Part shown: piece after piece, positions 11,259 to 22,200 of the stretch
Position numbering within the stretch: position 1 is the stretch's first letter
Layout: each line of letters begins with the position of its first letter
NCBI GenBank assembly: GCA_947561395.2
Contig: OX387193.1
Coordinates: 10,912,001 to 10,976,000, forward strand
Reading direction: 5' to 3'
Origin: Buxus sempervirens
Lineage: Eukaryota > Streptophyta > Magnoliopsida > Buxales > Buxaceae
Length of the DNA: 64,000 nt
Translations under genes and position numbers: made by a program
The notes under the pieces: model-generated
What the model was told of the DNA's origin: nothing
The model's input: only the letters and a program-made list of their open reading frames with translations
Databases searched by the model: none

Positions 11259-12211
11259 CCTAATTCAAACAACTAGAAATGCTGACTACTTTGGTGCCGT
11301 CATTCGTCACTTGTCTTTAATTCGGAATAAACGTTGTCTCATGGCTTATGTGCAAGTCCAATCTGCTATAATCCGAAATCGTACTGTTTTCCTGAGAGAG
11401 GTGATGTCTCATACATGCCTTGGTCAACTTTGTAACTCATGATTCTTGAACTAAGCAGGTTTAATCGTGCTGAAACTATTAGGAATTTGATATGGCAGCT
11501 TTTGGTTCTGTACTGCCCCAAGAAATTCAAGAAAAGTTCCAAGTACTCAGAAGAAAAATATTTCAAGAAGCACCCCACAGTTCAAGTACATATCGAAACT
11601 TGATATTGATTTGACTGTGGTAAATCCTCCCTCCCTCAACCCGCTGTATGAATTAGAATATTTAAGTTTGTATTGCTGGCATTGGACAGTAAAATGGGAG
11701 AGGTCCAACAGAGTTGAGTAAAAACTAATGAACTTTGCAGTGACAAAGTATCTTCGTAGAAGACTCAGGCCCAAACGGAAGAATAAAGGACTCCTGTAGG
11801 TCATTCCCTAAACCTTCTTAGGCCCAATGTTTGAGACGCGACTAGAAATTATTTGAGATCTCATGCTTCATAATAACAAGCTTGTCTATCTAGAAGTCTG
11901 GTTCAATTAGTTCTGGAATAGTTTTCACTGTGACTGCAGAAGCGATTATCTTACACTCAGAGAACTACCCATTTGAAATAGTCATTGTAGCCACAGTTTA
12001 ACACTTTACCCACATTTGTTTGCTTGTCTAGCACATGAGTATGGCTAAAACTAATTTCTTTATCACTAGAGAAGCTAGATTGCTCAGACTGAAGCTTGTT
12101 GCGATGCATTATGAAGTTTGTGAAACAGACTTGTTTTGCATCATTTGTTCCTTTTTAACACTGATATGCTTCTAATTTATCTGTAGGCCTTGATGGAGGA
12201 GCTCACAGGGT
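11259..12211 (+). pseudogene. PSF1: PSF1 (GINS subunit) remnant beside expansin copy A
   Basis: Three blocks match plant PSF1, a subunit of the GINS complex of the replicative helicase. 11259-11351 encodes IQTTRNADYFGAVIRH, then LSLIRNKRCLMAY. 11459-11619 encodes FNRAETIRNLIWQL, then LPQEIQEK, SEEKYFKKH and LDIDLTV in shifted frames. 12187-12211 is the last exon (ALMEELTG) with its stop altered. The first intron uses GCAAGT (GC-AG) if the phases are right. The N-terminal exons are absent, cut off by the hAT-like element, and the penultimate exon kept in copy B (30301-30451) is deleted here. Orientation is divergent to the expansin, so the ancestral arrangement was head-to-head. Not functional. 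Confidence 0.85.
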
Positions 12212-12930
12212 GGGAATGGAGTTGGAAAAACTAGTCTTCAATCTATCCATTCCCTTTGCTGTTGTTCATAATGAAAATAATTTTCAAACTCGAATGCAGA
12301 ATTTTGTTTGCTCTTATTCCTTTACTCTAAATATGTCATATACAATCTAAGATGAAGGTTCAATGTCATGCCACATGTCAAAACTCCAGATCAAGATAGA
12401 CCTGGACATGTAACTATGTGTGACTCACTAGTAAGCTTGACCTCTCCTTTTTAAAGCCCAGTTACCTTCCACAAGGACCCCTCATTTAAAAGATCAAAAA
12501 GTGAACTTGTTGCGTCTTAACCAGGGTCTTATTATCTCGTTTGATAATGGTGTGTGTTGCATCACTTAATAGCAAAGGTTTCTCTCCAGCAACCTAAAGG
12601 AAGACTGTGGGGTTTGTGAGTTCCACAAATGAAAGAAATATTTTCACTTTTAGAGCCCTCAACTTATGAATTTAGTTATAGAGTGCCGTAGGGAAATCTT
12701 GATGTAGATGATACCAAGGTTTAAAAACTCGGTATCGGTTTGGGTATCGGCCCAGCATAGCCCAATCTGATACCGAGTTGCGGTACTGAGAAGTATCGGC
12801 CGATACTTCTAGAAAAAGACCTCTTATTAAGCAAATACTCATTGCATTGTGTCACTGAAAGAGGCCCTTTATAAGGTTTGGGAAGATGGAAGAGAAGTTC
12901 TAAAGAAGAAGGGTGAGGTGGCAATCCCCA
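12212..12930. other. Rest of unit A, then a decayed word-rich repeat
   Basis: 12212-12715 is matched by 30566-31030 in unit B. 12715-12815 is a scrap dense in GGTATCGG/CCGATACT words, probably a remnant of another short hAT-like element. No gene seen. Confidence 0.5.
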
Positions 12931-13637
12931 TTGGTGTAGGGAGTAAGTGCTGCACTAAATAAGTGGAGTGTTCTAAAGAAGAAGGGTTAGGTGGCAAGAC
13001 AAAGGGGCTTGAATTTGTTTACTGCCACTAAGATGGTAGCTGCTTATGAAAGTCTTTTTCTTTGCATATCAAAGAACATGAAAGAAGGGGATAATTGGTT
13101 TGATTATTTCAGTCACCAACGGCAAGCCCCATTGGATTAAAATGCTGCAGCTCATGATCATTGGTGTAGGGAGTAAGTGCTGCACTAAATAAGTGGAGTG
13201 TTCTAAAGAAGAAGGGTGAGGTGGCAAGACAGAGGGGCTTGAAACTATTTATTGCCACTAAGATGGCAGCTACTTATGAAAGTCTTTTTCTTTGCGTATC
13301 AAAGAGCATGAAAGAAGGCGATAATTGGTTTGATTATTGCAGTCACCAACAGCAAGCCCCATTGGACTAAAATGCTCCAGCTCATGATCATTGGTGTAGG
13401 GAGTAAGTGCTGCACTAAATAAGTGGAGTGTTCTAAAGAAGAAGGGTGAGGTGGCAAGACAGAGGGGCTTGAATTTGTTTACTGCCACTAAGATGGCAGC
13501 TACTTATGAAAGGCTTTTTCTTTGCGTATCTAAGAACATGAAAGAAGGGGATAATTGGTTTGATTATTTCAGTCACCAACAGCAAGTCCCATTGGATTAA
13601 AATGCTCCAGCCCATGATCATTGGTGTAGGGAGTCAG
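12931..13637 (+). repeat. Three exact-length 230-bp tandem repeats plus a cut fourth
   Basis: Units starting TTGGTGTAGGGAGT occur at 12931, 13161, 13391 and 13621: the period is 230 bp each time, with only scattered substitutions and no length change. The fourth unit is cut after 17 bp by the LTR starting at 13638. A shortened relic precedes the first unit. 230 is not a multiple of three, and open frames within are incidental. Confidence 0.88.
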
Positions 13638-15861
13638 TGTAAGACCCCGAAAATTTCTTAATTTTAAAATTAAATAATAATTTAATATTTATTTGAGGAT
13701 TTTATTTATAGATTTATTTATAATCATAGGTGATCGAATGGATAGCGGAGATCATGAGTTTGGTGCAGATCTGACCGTTGGATCGTGATATGCAATATAT
13801 CGAGGTAAGAATTAAATATTTACGATACCGTGTTCTAAATGGTTGGTTGTGTAATGAGTGATATGTGGCTGGGATGCATAGGATCATGGAATATTAAAAT
13901 AGGGTTTATACCCTAGGAGAATACAAACTGTATTCTCCATCGTATTGGTTGTTTGGTATTCGGCGGCTGTAGATGAACGAAGAGAGAACCGAGAGGAGAA
14001 GAAGAATAAGGAGGGAGAGAGAACGTTTGATCTTGAGTTCTCATCATCCCAAGAGCTTTATATGTCTATGAAGAGAAGGAGTTGCTACTGTTCAGAGGAA
14101 GAAGAAAGGAACGCACGATACAGGTAGGTAGCACACCCCGTTTTGTCGTTTATTTGTGTTTTCTCTGTGTTTAATCGTGAATGCATGTTTAATCATAGTG
14201 TATATGTATATTTATTTAGATTATTGTAGAATATATGCGTAGAAATTGCTTAGAATGAAGAAATTTTCAGATTTTGTAATCGGTTTTGCCGCAGTTGGTA
14301 GGACGCCTAGCACGATCGCCTAAGTGATAGTGGGCGTCAGTTAATTGAATTTGACCAAACATTAAGCCGCTTACGTAGGCGACTGAAATTTGCATGGGCG
14401 CCTAGTGAGACCGCCTAGGCGATCCCTAAGCGCCCATTAACTAGAAAAATTGTAGAATTCTGAACTGTGGCCCAGCCAGGTCGCCTAGGCAACTAAGCTG
14501 AACGACCTCAACAGAAAATTTTACTTATTCAAATAAATATTTGATTTTAATTAAAACTAAAATGGTTTTAATTGGATTTTATCAATTAAATTAGATGATT
14601 TGAGACAGATTTAATTATCCAAATAACCTGTTTTCTACAAAAACATTTGAGGATTTATTTTAGGTTTATAGTTGCCTAATTTGAAAAATAATTTGGAATT
14701 TATGAGATTTTAAACTTTAAAACCTTTTGACTGAGATATTTAATTAGGGAAAATCTATCTTACACATAATGATTTAGACTTACACAAATAGAAACTTTAT
14801 ATCAGAAATTCAACCTAGTTATACTAATTTTGATAAAATTTACATATCAGATTATTATATGCCACTAGGCACTATTACTTACATACGGATGTGTCCTAGA
14901 GTTGTTGGTGTCTAGTGGGCATAGCTGAATATGGATCCATAAAATAAGCTAGATAGCGAAGAGGTATTTAATTTGGGTTGAGTACTTCCATTTGCGAGTG
15001 CGTTTCCTTTGCAAGTTAGTTTTCTCTAGAAAGTCCAATGCCTGTAGGGTCATTTCAAGCCTCGTTGGTGATTCCTGTACATATGGATCAACGGCCATCT
15101 CCATGTATTGATTCAGAGGCTGCATGCTGGTGGTTCATGCCAACTCTGTGAGTTCGAGCGCAATAAGTCGATGACTATAGCTCTTATCATCAAAATAAGA
15201 CTCGAGTTTAAGTGTCTTAGTAGCTTCACCCATAAGACGTACGGTGGCATAGCATTGAAGAGTTTCTTTTCAAAAAACTTATCTTTCTTTGTGAGTCCTG
15301 CAATGGTACTGTTGATTGATATACACTTGATTACCATTATATTGACACATGTGTAGCTGTAAATGATTTATCATTTGATTGGATTCAGTTACTTGTTTAT
15401 TACTTCGAATATGATGGATATTGACTTGGCTTCCGTTATTATGGAAATTTTATACTGGTTTATTTATGGATTTAGTTCTTATCATTATTATATCTGATAC
15501 GTGACCTTTGCAAAGGATTTAATGCTGATTTATGTTTCTCGACTTATATGATTTGATTAAATGAAACCCGCTTATTCGTACTTTTATCGAGCATGAAATG
15601 GTTATTTTTATATATGAACTGTTTAGCATGCATCGTGTTACGCACTGAGATATTCGTATCTCATACCTTTTGTTTTATTTTGGTTTTCAGCTGATATGCG
15701 AGAGGGGGATCCGAGTGATGATACTCAGAGAGAGTTTGCTAATTTCTTACCGGAGCATTACTACTATCCTGACTGAGTTGAGGTGGCCTGAAAGATGTGA
15801 CATTGACTATTTGATGGTTTATCTTTATTTATTTGGACATGATGTATTCAGAGAGAGAGAG
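13638..15861 (+). mobile_element. 5' LTR of the outer Ty3/gypsy (Tekay-like) element, truncated
   Basis: Starts TGTAAGACCCCG, as LTRs of plant Tekay-type chromoviruses commonly do. It shares its layout with the reverse-oriented LTR at 17396-23788, including a block of GCCTAGGCG words at 14280-14510 and the phrase GAGATATTCGTATCTCA followed by a T-rich run and TTTTCAG at 15649-15691. About 170 bp follow TTTTCAG, whereas the sister LTR has about 330, so the 3' end is missing. The 5 bp before it (GTCAG) would be the target duplication; the partner is lost. Confidence 0.7.
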
Positions 15862-16021
15862 TGTGTGAGAGTTGTGTTGGAACCATGTTGAAATGATCTT
15901 TTCAATGAGATGAAGTTTGATGGCCAATTTACTTGAATCAAAAAATCAATTTTTTGACCCCCTCGGGGTTTGACTTTTCATTTTTCTTTATTTTTAGGGG
16001 TGCAAAAATCAGGTGCTAACA
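15862..16021 (+). repeat. Scrap of a long-LTR family 3' end
   Basis: Matches the last 150 bp or so of the element at 19294-23394 (TTTTCAATGAGA..GAAGTTTGATGGCCAATT...AGGGGTGCAAAAATCAGGTGCTAACA). It joins directly to reverse transcriptase coding sequence at 16022. The gag, protease and N-terminal RT of the outer element are missing at this point, so a deletion probably left this scrap. Confidence 0.65.
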
Positions 16022-16976
16022 ATAGGCATTATGAGTTCCTGGTTATGCCTTTTGGGGCTGACCAATGCCCCAACTGTCTTCATGGATCTCATGAACAGAG
16101 TTTTCCATGCCTATCTGGACAGTTTCATTGTAGTATTTATCGATGACATTTTGGTCTACTCTAAGACCCGAAAGGAGCATGTTGGGCATTTGAAGGTGGT
16201 GTTACAAATTCTGAGGGACCATAAGCTGTTTGGGAAGTTCAACAAATGTCAGTTCTGGTTGAGGCAGATATCATTTCTGGGTCATGTTATTTCAGGAAAG
16301 GGTATATCCGTGGATTCTAAAAAGGTTAAGGCAATAGCAAAATGGCCTAGACCCACTACAGTTACAGAGGTCAGGAGTTTTCTTGGTATGGCAGGGTACT
16401 ATAGACGTTTCATAGAGGGTTTCTCTCGTATAGCAGCACCCATGTCTAACCTAACCAAGAAGGCAGTGAAATATCAGTGGGATGATAGATGTGAGTAGAG
16501 TTTCCAGGAGTTGAAGAAGAGGTTGACTACCGTCCCGGTTTTGATTGTGCCATCCATGGATGAGGCATTTACAGTGTATTGTGATGCTTCTAGGATTGGT
16601 TTGGGGTGTGTGTTGATGCAGCAGGGCAGAGTTGTTGCGTATGCCTCTAGACTTCTAAGACCCTACGAGAATAACTACCCTACTCATGATTTAGAATTAG
16701 TAGCCATAGTTTTTGCTTTTAAGCTATGGAGGCATTACCTATATGAGGTAGAGTTCGAAATCTTCTCTAATCATAAGAGCTAGACATACCTGTTTTCTCA
16801 GAGAGATATTAACATGAGGCAGCGTAGGTGGATGGATCTGCTTAAGGACTTCAAATTCACATTACAATACCACCCGCGTAAGGCAAATGTGGTAGCAGAT
16901 GCCCTGAGCTGTAAGAGTACAGTGGAGGATCAGATAGCCACTCTAGCAGCTTTTATGATGAGTCAGTGAAGATTGG
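16022..16976 (+). pseudogene. Ty3/gypsy pol: reverse transcriptase and RNase H, broken
   Basis: RT motifs [10 protein letters not shown] (before a one-base insertion near 16050), [13 protein letters not shown], the catalytic [11 protein letters not shown] box and FLGHVIS are followed by the connection segment ([13 protein letters not shown]) and RNase H ([30 protein letters not shown]). The N-terminal RT is missing. In-frame stops at about 16496 and 16781 lie where relatives have CEQSFQELK and a coding codon before TYLFSQRD; further stops lie around 16966-16995. Dead copy of a Tekay-like chromovirus. Confidence 0.9.
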
Positions 16977-17026
16977 TGGATTTAGTCAGAAATTAGCATG
17001 GAGAGTTCAGTCTGTCACAGGATGGG

Positions 17027-17390
17027 GTGATCAAAGTTGCCCATATAAAAATAGAGCCGGATTTCATTCAGAGGTTTCAGGAGAGACAGATGACTAATCC
17101 ACAGCTAATTCAGACTAGAGAGTTGATGAGTAGAGGATTTGAGGCTGCTACAGATTTTTCAGAGAAAGATGGGCTAGTGAGGTTTCGAGACCGTATATGT
17201 GTCCTAAATGATGAGGAAATTAAGGAGAAGATTTTGACAGAGGGACATAGATCTAAGTATGCAGTGCACTCAGGGAGTACGAAGATGTACAAGAACCTTA
17301 AGGCTATATATTGGTGGTCAGGGATGAAGAGGGAGATTGTTAAATTTGTGGCTAAGTGTTTGACATGTCAGCAAGTTAAGGCTGAACATC
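17027..17390 (+). pseudogene. Ty3/gypsy integrase N-terminal zinc finger, interrupted
   Basis: Continues pol: the HHCC zinc-binding domain is visible (H in HRSKYAVHSGSTKMY with the second H, then CLTCQQVKAEH). Coding is cut after the residues EHR by the insertion at 17396-23788 and resumes at 23794 with PPELFQSLPIPEWKWEH. Removing the insertion and one copy of GTAAG restores the frame. Confidence 0.9.
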
Positions 17391-18759
17391 GTAAGTGTAA
17401 CGCCCCGGATCTGTATTGTTCAATAAAGATATAACACGTCTCACGGAGTGTTAGGTAAGGATCTTAATAAATTGTGATCGCTAGATAATCACCTAAACTA
17501 AACCATATCAGAGTGCCCAAACAATTATTATCTAAGAATTCAATATTCAACTCAATTAAAATCAAATGGTTCATCCTCAAACTACTATATTACACTTCCA
17601 ACATTCAAATAATTCAAAAGAATCCAATTCAAAATAACCTACAGGTCTAAAAAATGTAATAGTAATCTTCCTCCCTATATGACTCAGTCGGATCTACCCC
17701 AGTAGTCGCCTCACCTCGAGTATCTGAAAACAAAACAAAAACAAAAGAGTGAGATACGAATATCTCAGCGAGTAGCATATGCATGCAAAAATAGTTAACA
17801 ACAGTTCAAATTATGCATCGATAAACAACCAGTACGATTAAAACAACCAAGACAAATTCCAAGTTCAAATCCAAAAACCAATAATAGTTTCCAATCACAT
17901 TTCAATAACAACACGACAACACTTTGAATGGTCAATGTCATGACTATTGTTAAGTTAATAAATTAACATGCCAAGTAGACACTCCACACCTCCATGTACA
18001 CAGTTCCGGCCTACTCAGGGTTTCGGAAACTCTGAAATGATGGCCTACTCAGGGTTTCGTCATCCAATGTCGGCCTACTCCCCGGGTTTCGGCATTGACA
18101 ACCAGGCCTACTCAGGGTTTCTGGCTGCTCTACACCGGTCGTGGCAACACACAAGGCCATGCAATTACAACAACCAACAATACCATCATATTACTAAGCT
18201 TAAGCATGGATCTAGGACAAGCTAAACCAAAACAGAAAACCATCGTATAATCTCAACTCTAACATCACAATAAAGCAATACGTTCAACATCATGTATAAC
18301 TCAACACAGCTCACCACACGTCCCTCTGGACAGAACAGTACCTCATGTACCTTCAGTATTTACTCAAAACTCATAACACATGATCATTGGTAATAAAACC
18401 CATTTACTCACACCAAGAGAAATCTTTACAATACATTTCAGAACTTACAATCAAGTAAAACCAGTTTAAATAAATTCTCAATCAAGTACAGTGTATAAAC
18501 AAAGGGAAACTAAATCATGTACCCTTAGTATTTGGAACAATAACATCACCTACCGATAGCCCTAAAAATTCACCTTGGAAACTCCTAAGAATTACCAGAA
18601 ATTCCACTTAATATTCTCAGAGTATTTGAGTAGGTAATAGTATTTCTAAGATCCTAAATAAGTCATTGGCAAAGTGGTTGAACCCTCAAAATATCAAAAT
18701 CTAGCTTGGTTTGGTCAAAACCACATTTCGGCTTAATATTTGGGTTCATGCTGACCTCT

Positions 18760-18990
18760 GGTGCTAGGCGCGAGGTCGACGGCAACTCAACTATACAAAA
18801 TACTATATTGCGCTAACTCAAAATAACTAAGCGAGAGATAGGCGCGAGCTAGGCGATAAGAGAAAGTAGTCTCACGCTTAACCGAACTACTCAGCGCAAG
18901 ATAGGCGCGAGCTCGACGGTAAACAAACTTTCTTCTCGCGCCGACCAAACCAGTTGGCGCTAGGTAGGCACCAACTTGGCGGATACTACC
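18760..18990 (-). repeat. Periodic TAGGCGCGAG word block in the level-2 LTR
   Basis: TAGGCGCGAG or close variants recur at about 18764, 18838, 18900 and 18964, spaced 62-74 bp, in otherwise AT-rich LTR sequence. It sits roughly 700-920 bp from the LTR start, about where the LTR at 13638 has its GCCTAGGCG block. Confidence 0.6.
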
Positions 18991-19293
18991 TCCTATTTTC
19001 AAGTCTCTATTAATGCAAAATCTCCATGACTGACTGAATTTTTAATGTCTGTAACAATTTTCCTAACCTTCTACTATCCCCAAAAGACGTTTAAACAGGT
19101 TTCGAAATTATTCTAAACACATTAATATTCATCTCTAGAAATCCATCTAAAACTCACGCTCGAACTGTATTTTTACAGAAAACTTATGCAATACAACTAA
19201 TTCACTGATTAAAACTAAAAACTCAGATTAAAACGATGCTACTCACCTCTTGCATGCTTAAATCCCTGCAACAACAACTACTCGAACCACAGC

Positions 19294-22200
19294 TGTGCGC
19301 ACCCCGATTTCGGGCCGCACGACGAGGTGCATGCTGATGTGATGCTCGCCTCGGGACTGATTTGGAGTTTGGAGTCGCCACTGCCTGAGATGTGCAGGCA
19401 GACACAAAGAGCACCTATCCGGGCCTAATTAATCTGGTCTGCGGCTTTTTAGAGTTCTGAGCAAGTTCTCGGTTACGTCTAGGGAAGCCCGAAGACACCC
19501 TAGCCCGCCCCGTCGACTGACAGGTCCCTTGGGTCTCCTTGGTTTTTAGTCAACTTAAGTCTCACCCTTCCTAAACCAGCATGCACACTTATTTGGTCTG
19601 AGTGGGACCCTCTGGTGGTGTGGGCCCTTTTTTTATTTTATTTTATCTTTTTATTTATTGATGAAGTGGGTCTGGTATGGGCCCCGTTGGAAGGCCTGTT
19701 GGGATCCAAATTGGGCTTAAGTCAAGCCCAAGGCCCAGTCCGGGTTATTGGGTAACCCTTATTGGATTATGGCTATTTGGTTTAAGGGTTTATTGGATAT
19801 TCACAAAGTTAGGGGGTTGAAGTTTTTTAGGGCCCACTGGGCTTGGATTTGGCCCAAGGGCAATTTAACCAAGTGGCCATAGCCCATTTACCAAAATGGG
19901 CTTTGGTTGGGCCAGACGGGATGTGGGCCTCATTGGAGGGCCCAAGAAGCCTTTGGTGGGTCCGTTGGGCCGACAGTCTCAAAATGGGTTAGGAAATACC
20001 CAGTGGGTCAAATTATATTAAATGGGTCGGATTGGGTCCAACCAGGTCAAGAAAAATGGATTTTTAAGTTATTTCTTAATCTGCCCGTATTTAATTCACG
20101 GTCTGGTCAGAACCATAAATTTAATACGTTTCAGGCCAGACCGTAGATCAACTATGGTCACGCCTGGACCGCTCTGAGTATACGGTTTTCATCGATTTTG
20201 TACTTTTGTGCCGATTCAACTTGGGATCAGTCTGGCTATCTCCTTGGGACCTCCAATGGCTTCTATGGTGATTCCAGAGCCTTCAGAATCCTTCATTTCC
20301 TCCTTTGGGCTTGAAAAGGACATTTTTCTTCTTTGATTCTTCTTTGAAGAAACCGGATCCGTTCTTATTTGTTTACCTCCAATTTTAAGAATGGAATATA
20401 GGGTATTTACAGGGGATTAGGGAATCTCAAAGGAGCCAAATTCTACCTTTCCAAAGAACCAAAATAAGTTACTAAATTAGTTAATTAAGGTGTCCTTAAA
20501 GCACTTTCTCTTTTTTTTCATGATGATCCCCCCCCCCCCCTTTTGAACTTAGCATCTCACAATACTAAAAAAGACAACAAATTGATTAGTAACACCAAGA
20601 ACAAAATTTAAAAGGGAAATTTGAAGAGAAATTGAAAGTAATCACATTAAACTTGTATTGATTCAAAAATTAAACATACTTACCACAATATGATTTACAG
20701 GTTATGGTTCCTCCAGTAAATTGGGCAGCGCTTCCGCGTCCTCCAAAAATTCTTAAGTTGGGTTTGAAAGGGATTCGGTAGGCGGTTACGTTCAAAGGAG
20801 GATTAGAGGAGGTTTGGACATAGTTTCGATGGGACAGGGGTATTTTGGGAACAAAAAGGGTTTAGGGGTGGCGGCAACTGGGCAGAGGTTGGCCGTGGAA
20901 AACATGAGAGGGGAAGAGGGAGGAGGCCTGGAGGCTCAGCTTTTTCAAATGAGGGGGGTGGCCTCTCTATTTATAGACACCCCAAATTGCACTACAAAAT
21001 GAGAAAGTAATAAAAACATGTAATTAGAACTTAAAACAGGTCAAAAAAGCATAAAAATTGAATAAACATGCTTTGCCCGTATTTCTTTCACGGGCCCATC
21101 GCGCCGGAAAATTATCTACGGACAGGCGCGCCCGTAGTAACAATATGGTCTCCGTTGGACCGTAAATCATTTACGGGCATTAAAGACACGTGCGAGTTTT
21201 GTCCTTCTCTCAATTTCTGAGCTTTATTTGAAGTCCAATATATCTTTAAACGAGCGAATTAAGTATTTTATTCGCTGAAGTCACCTTGGTTGGCTATGGA
21301 TGGGCATTATCTCTGTATTTCACTCTATCTTAAAGACCAGGCTATATCCTTCTGGACCAACCATGCCCTTGGGTGTGTCTATAAATAGAGGCTCTTTCCT
21401 CTAGCTAAGGGCCACGAAATTTTGAAGAATCAAAAGCTCCAAGAGAAGGAAAGGAATCCCTGCTGCTCTGCCTGCTCAATCCAGGTAAGTCCCCTATCCC
21501 TTTTTATTTTTTGTCTTCAATTCTAGAAGTAATAGGATCATCTCTATTGCTGTAGAATAAGGCCATATCTGTTTTTTCTCTTTTTTCTATAATAAGGCCT
21601 GTGATTGTGTTTGTGTAACCAAACCTATCTCTAAGTACCTCAAGAGTCTCTCTAGCCGTAAAACGTGAAGAGAGAACTAGGGGAAAAGAGAACAGGTGGA
21701 TCCGTAGGGTAGATCCCCATGTGCTTTAATTTGTGAGATGTGGCTATTTTGAATATCCTGATCATGTTAAATTGTTTTTATGATATATCTGAATGAATTA
21801 CATGAGTCTATGATGTTTATAGCATGAGATCCTCTCTTTTTGCCAAAATTTGGATTTTTGCCACTTTTGCACCTACAGCACTGTTTTCGTGATTTTTGTG
21901 GTTTTAGGCTAAGATCTTGGATTTATCATGATCAATATGGTAGATCTGAATCCAGAAGCCTGAAAATAAATTCTAGGGTTTCATGATATGGTTTTTAAAT
22001 TGTTTTTCATTATTGAGAGAGGACCCTACGGTCTAAGTTCTCCCCTTTTGATGTTTTTCATCAACGTGGGTATTTTTGGTTTTGATTTTCAGATTTAACG
22101 TGAAATTTGGGCTTTACCTATGTCCTGGACTATTCAAGTTCAATTTTGAAATATTTTATAAAAATCATATTTTTATAGATTCCTAGAATTTAGCTTGAAG

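Noticed and set aside
13270-13621. Minus-strand frames in the 230-bp repeats
   Set aside because: The repeat period is not a multiple of three, so frames are not kept between units.
17968-18225. Open frame with repeated YSGF phrases
   Set aside because: It arises from GGCCTACTCAGGGTTTC repeats inside the minus-strand LTR; there is no protein family and it is antisense to LTR transcription.
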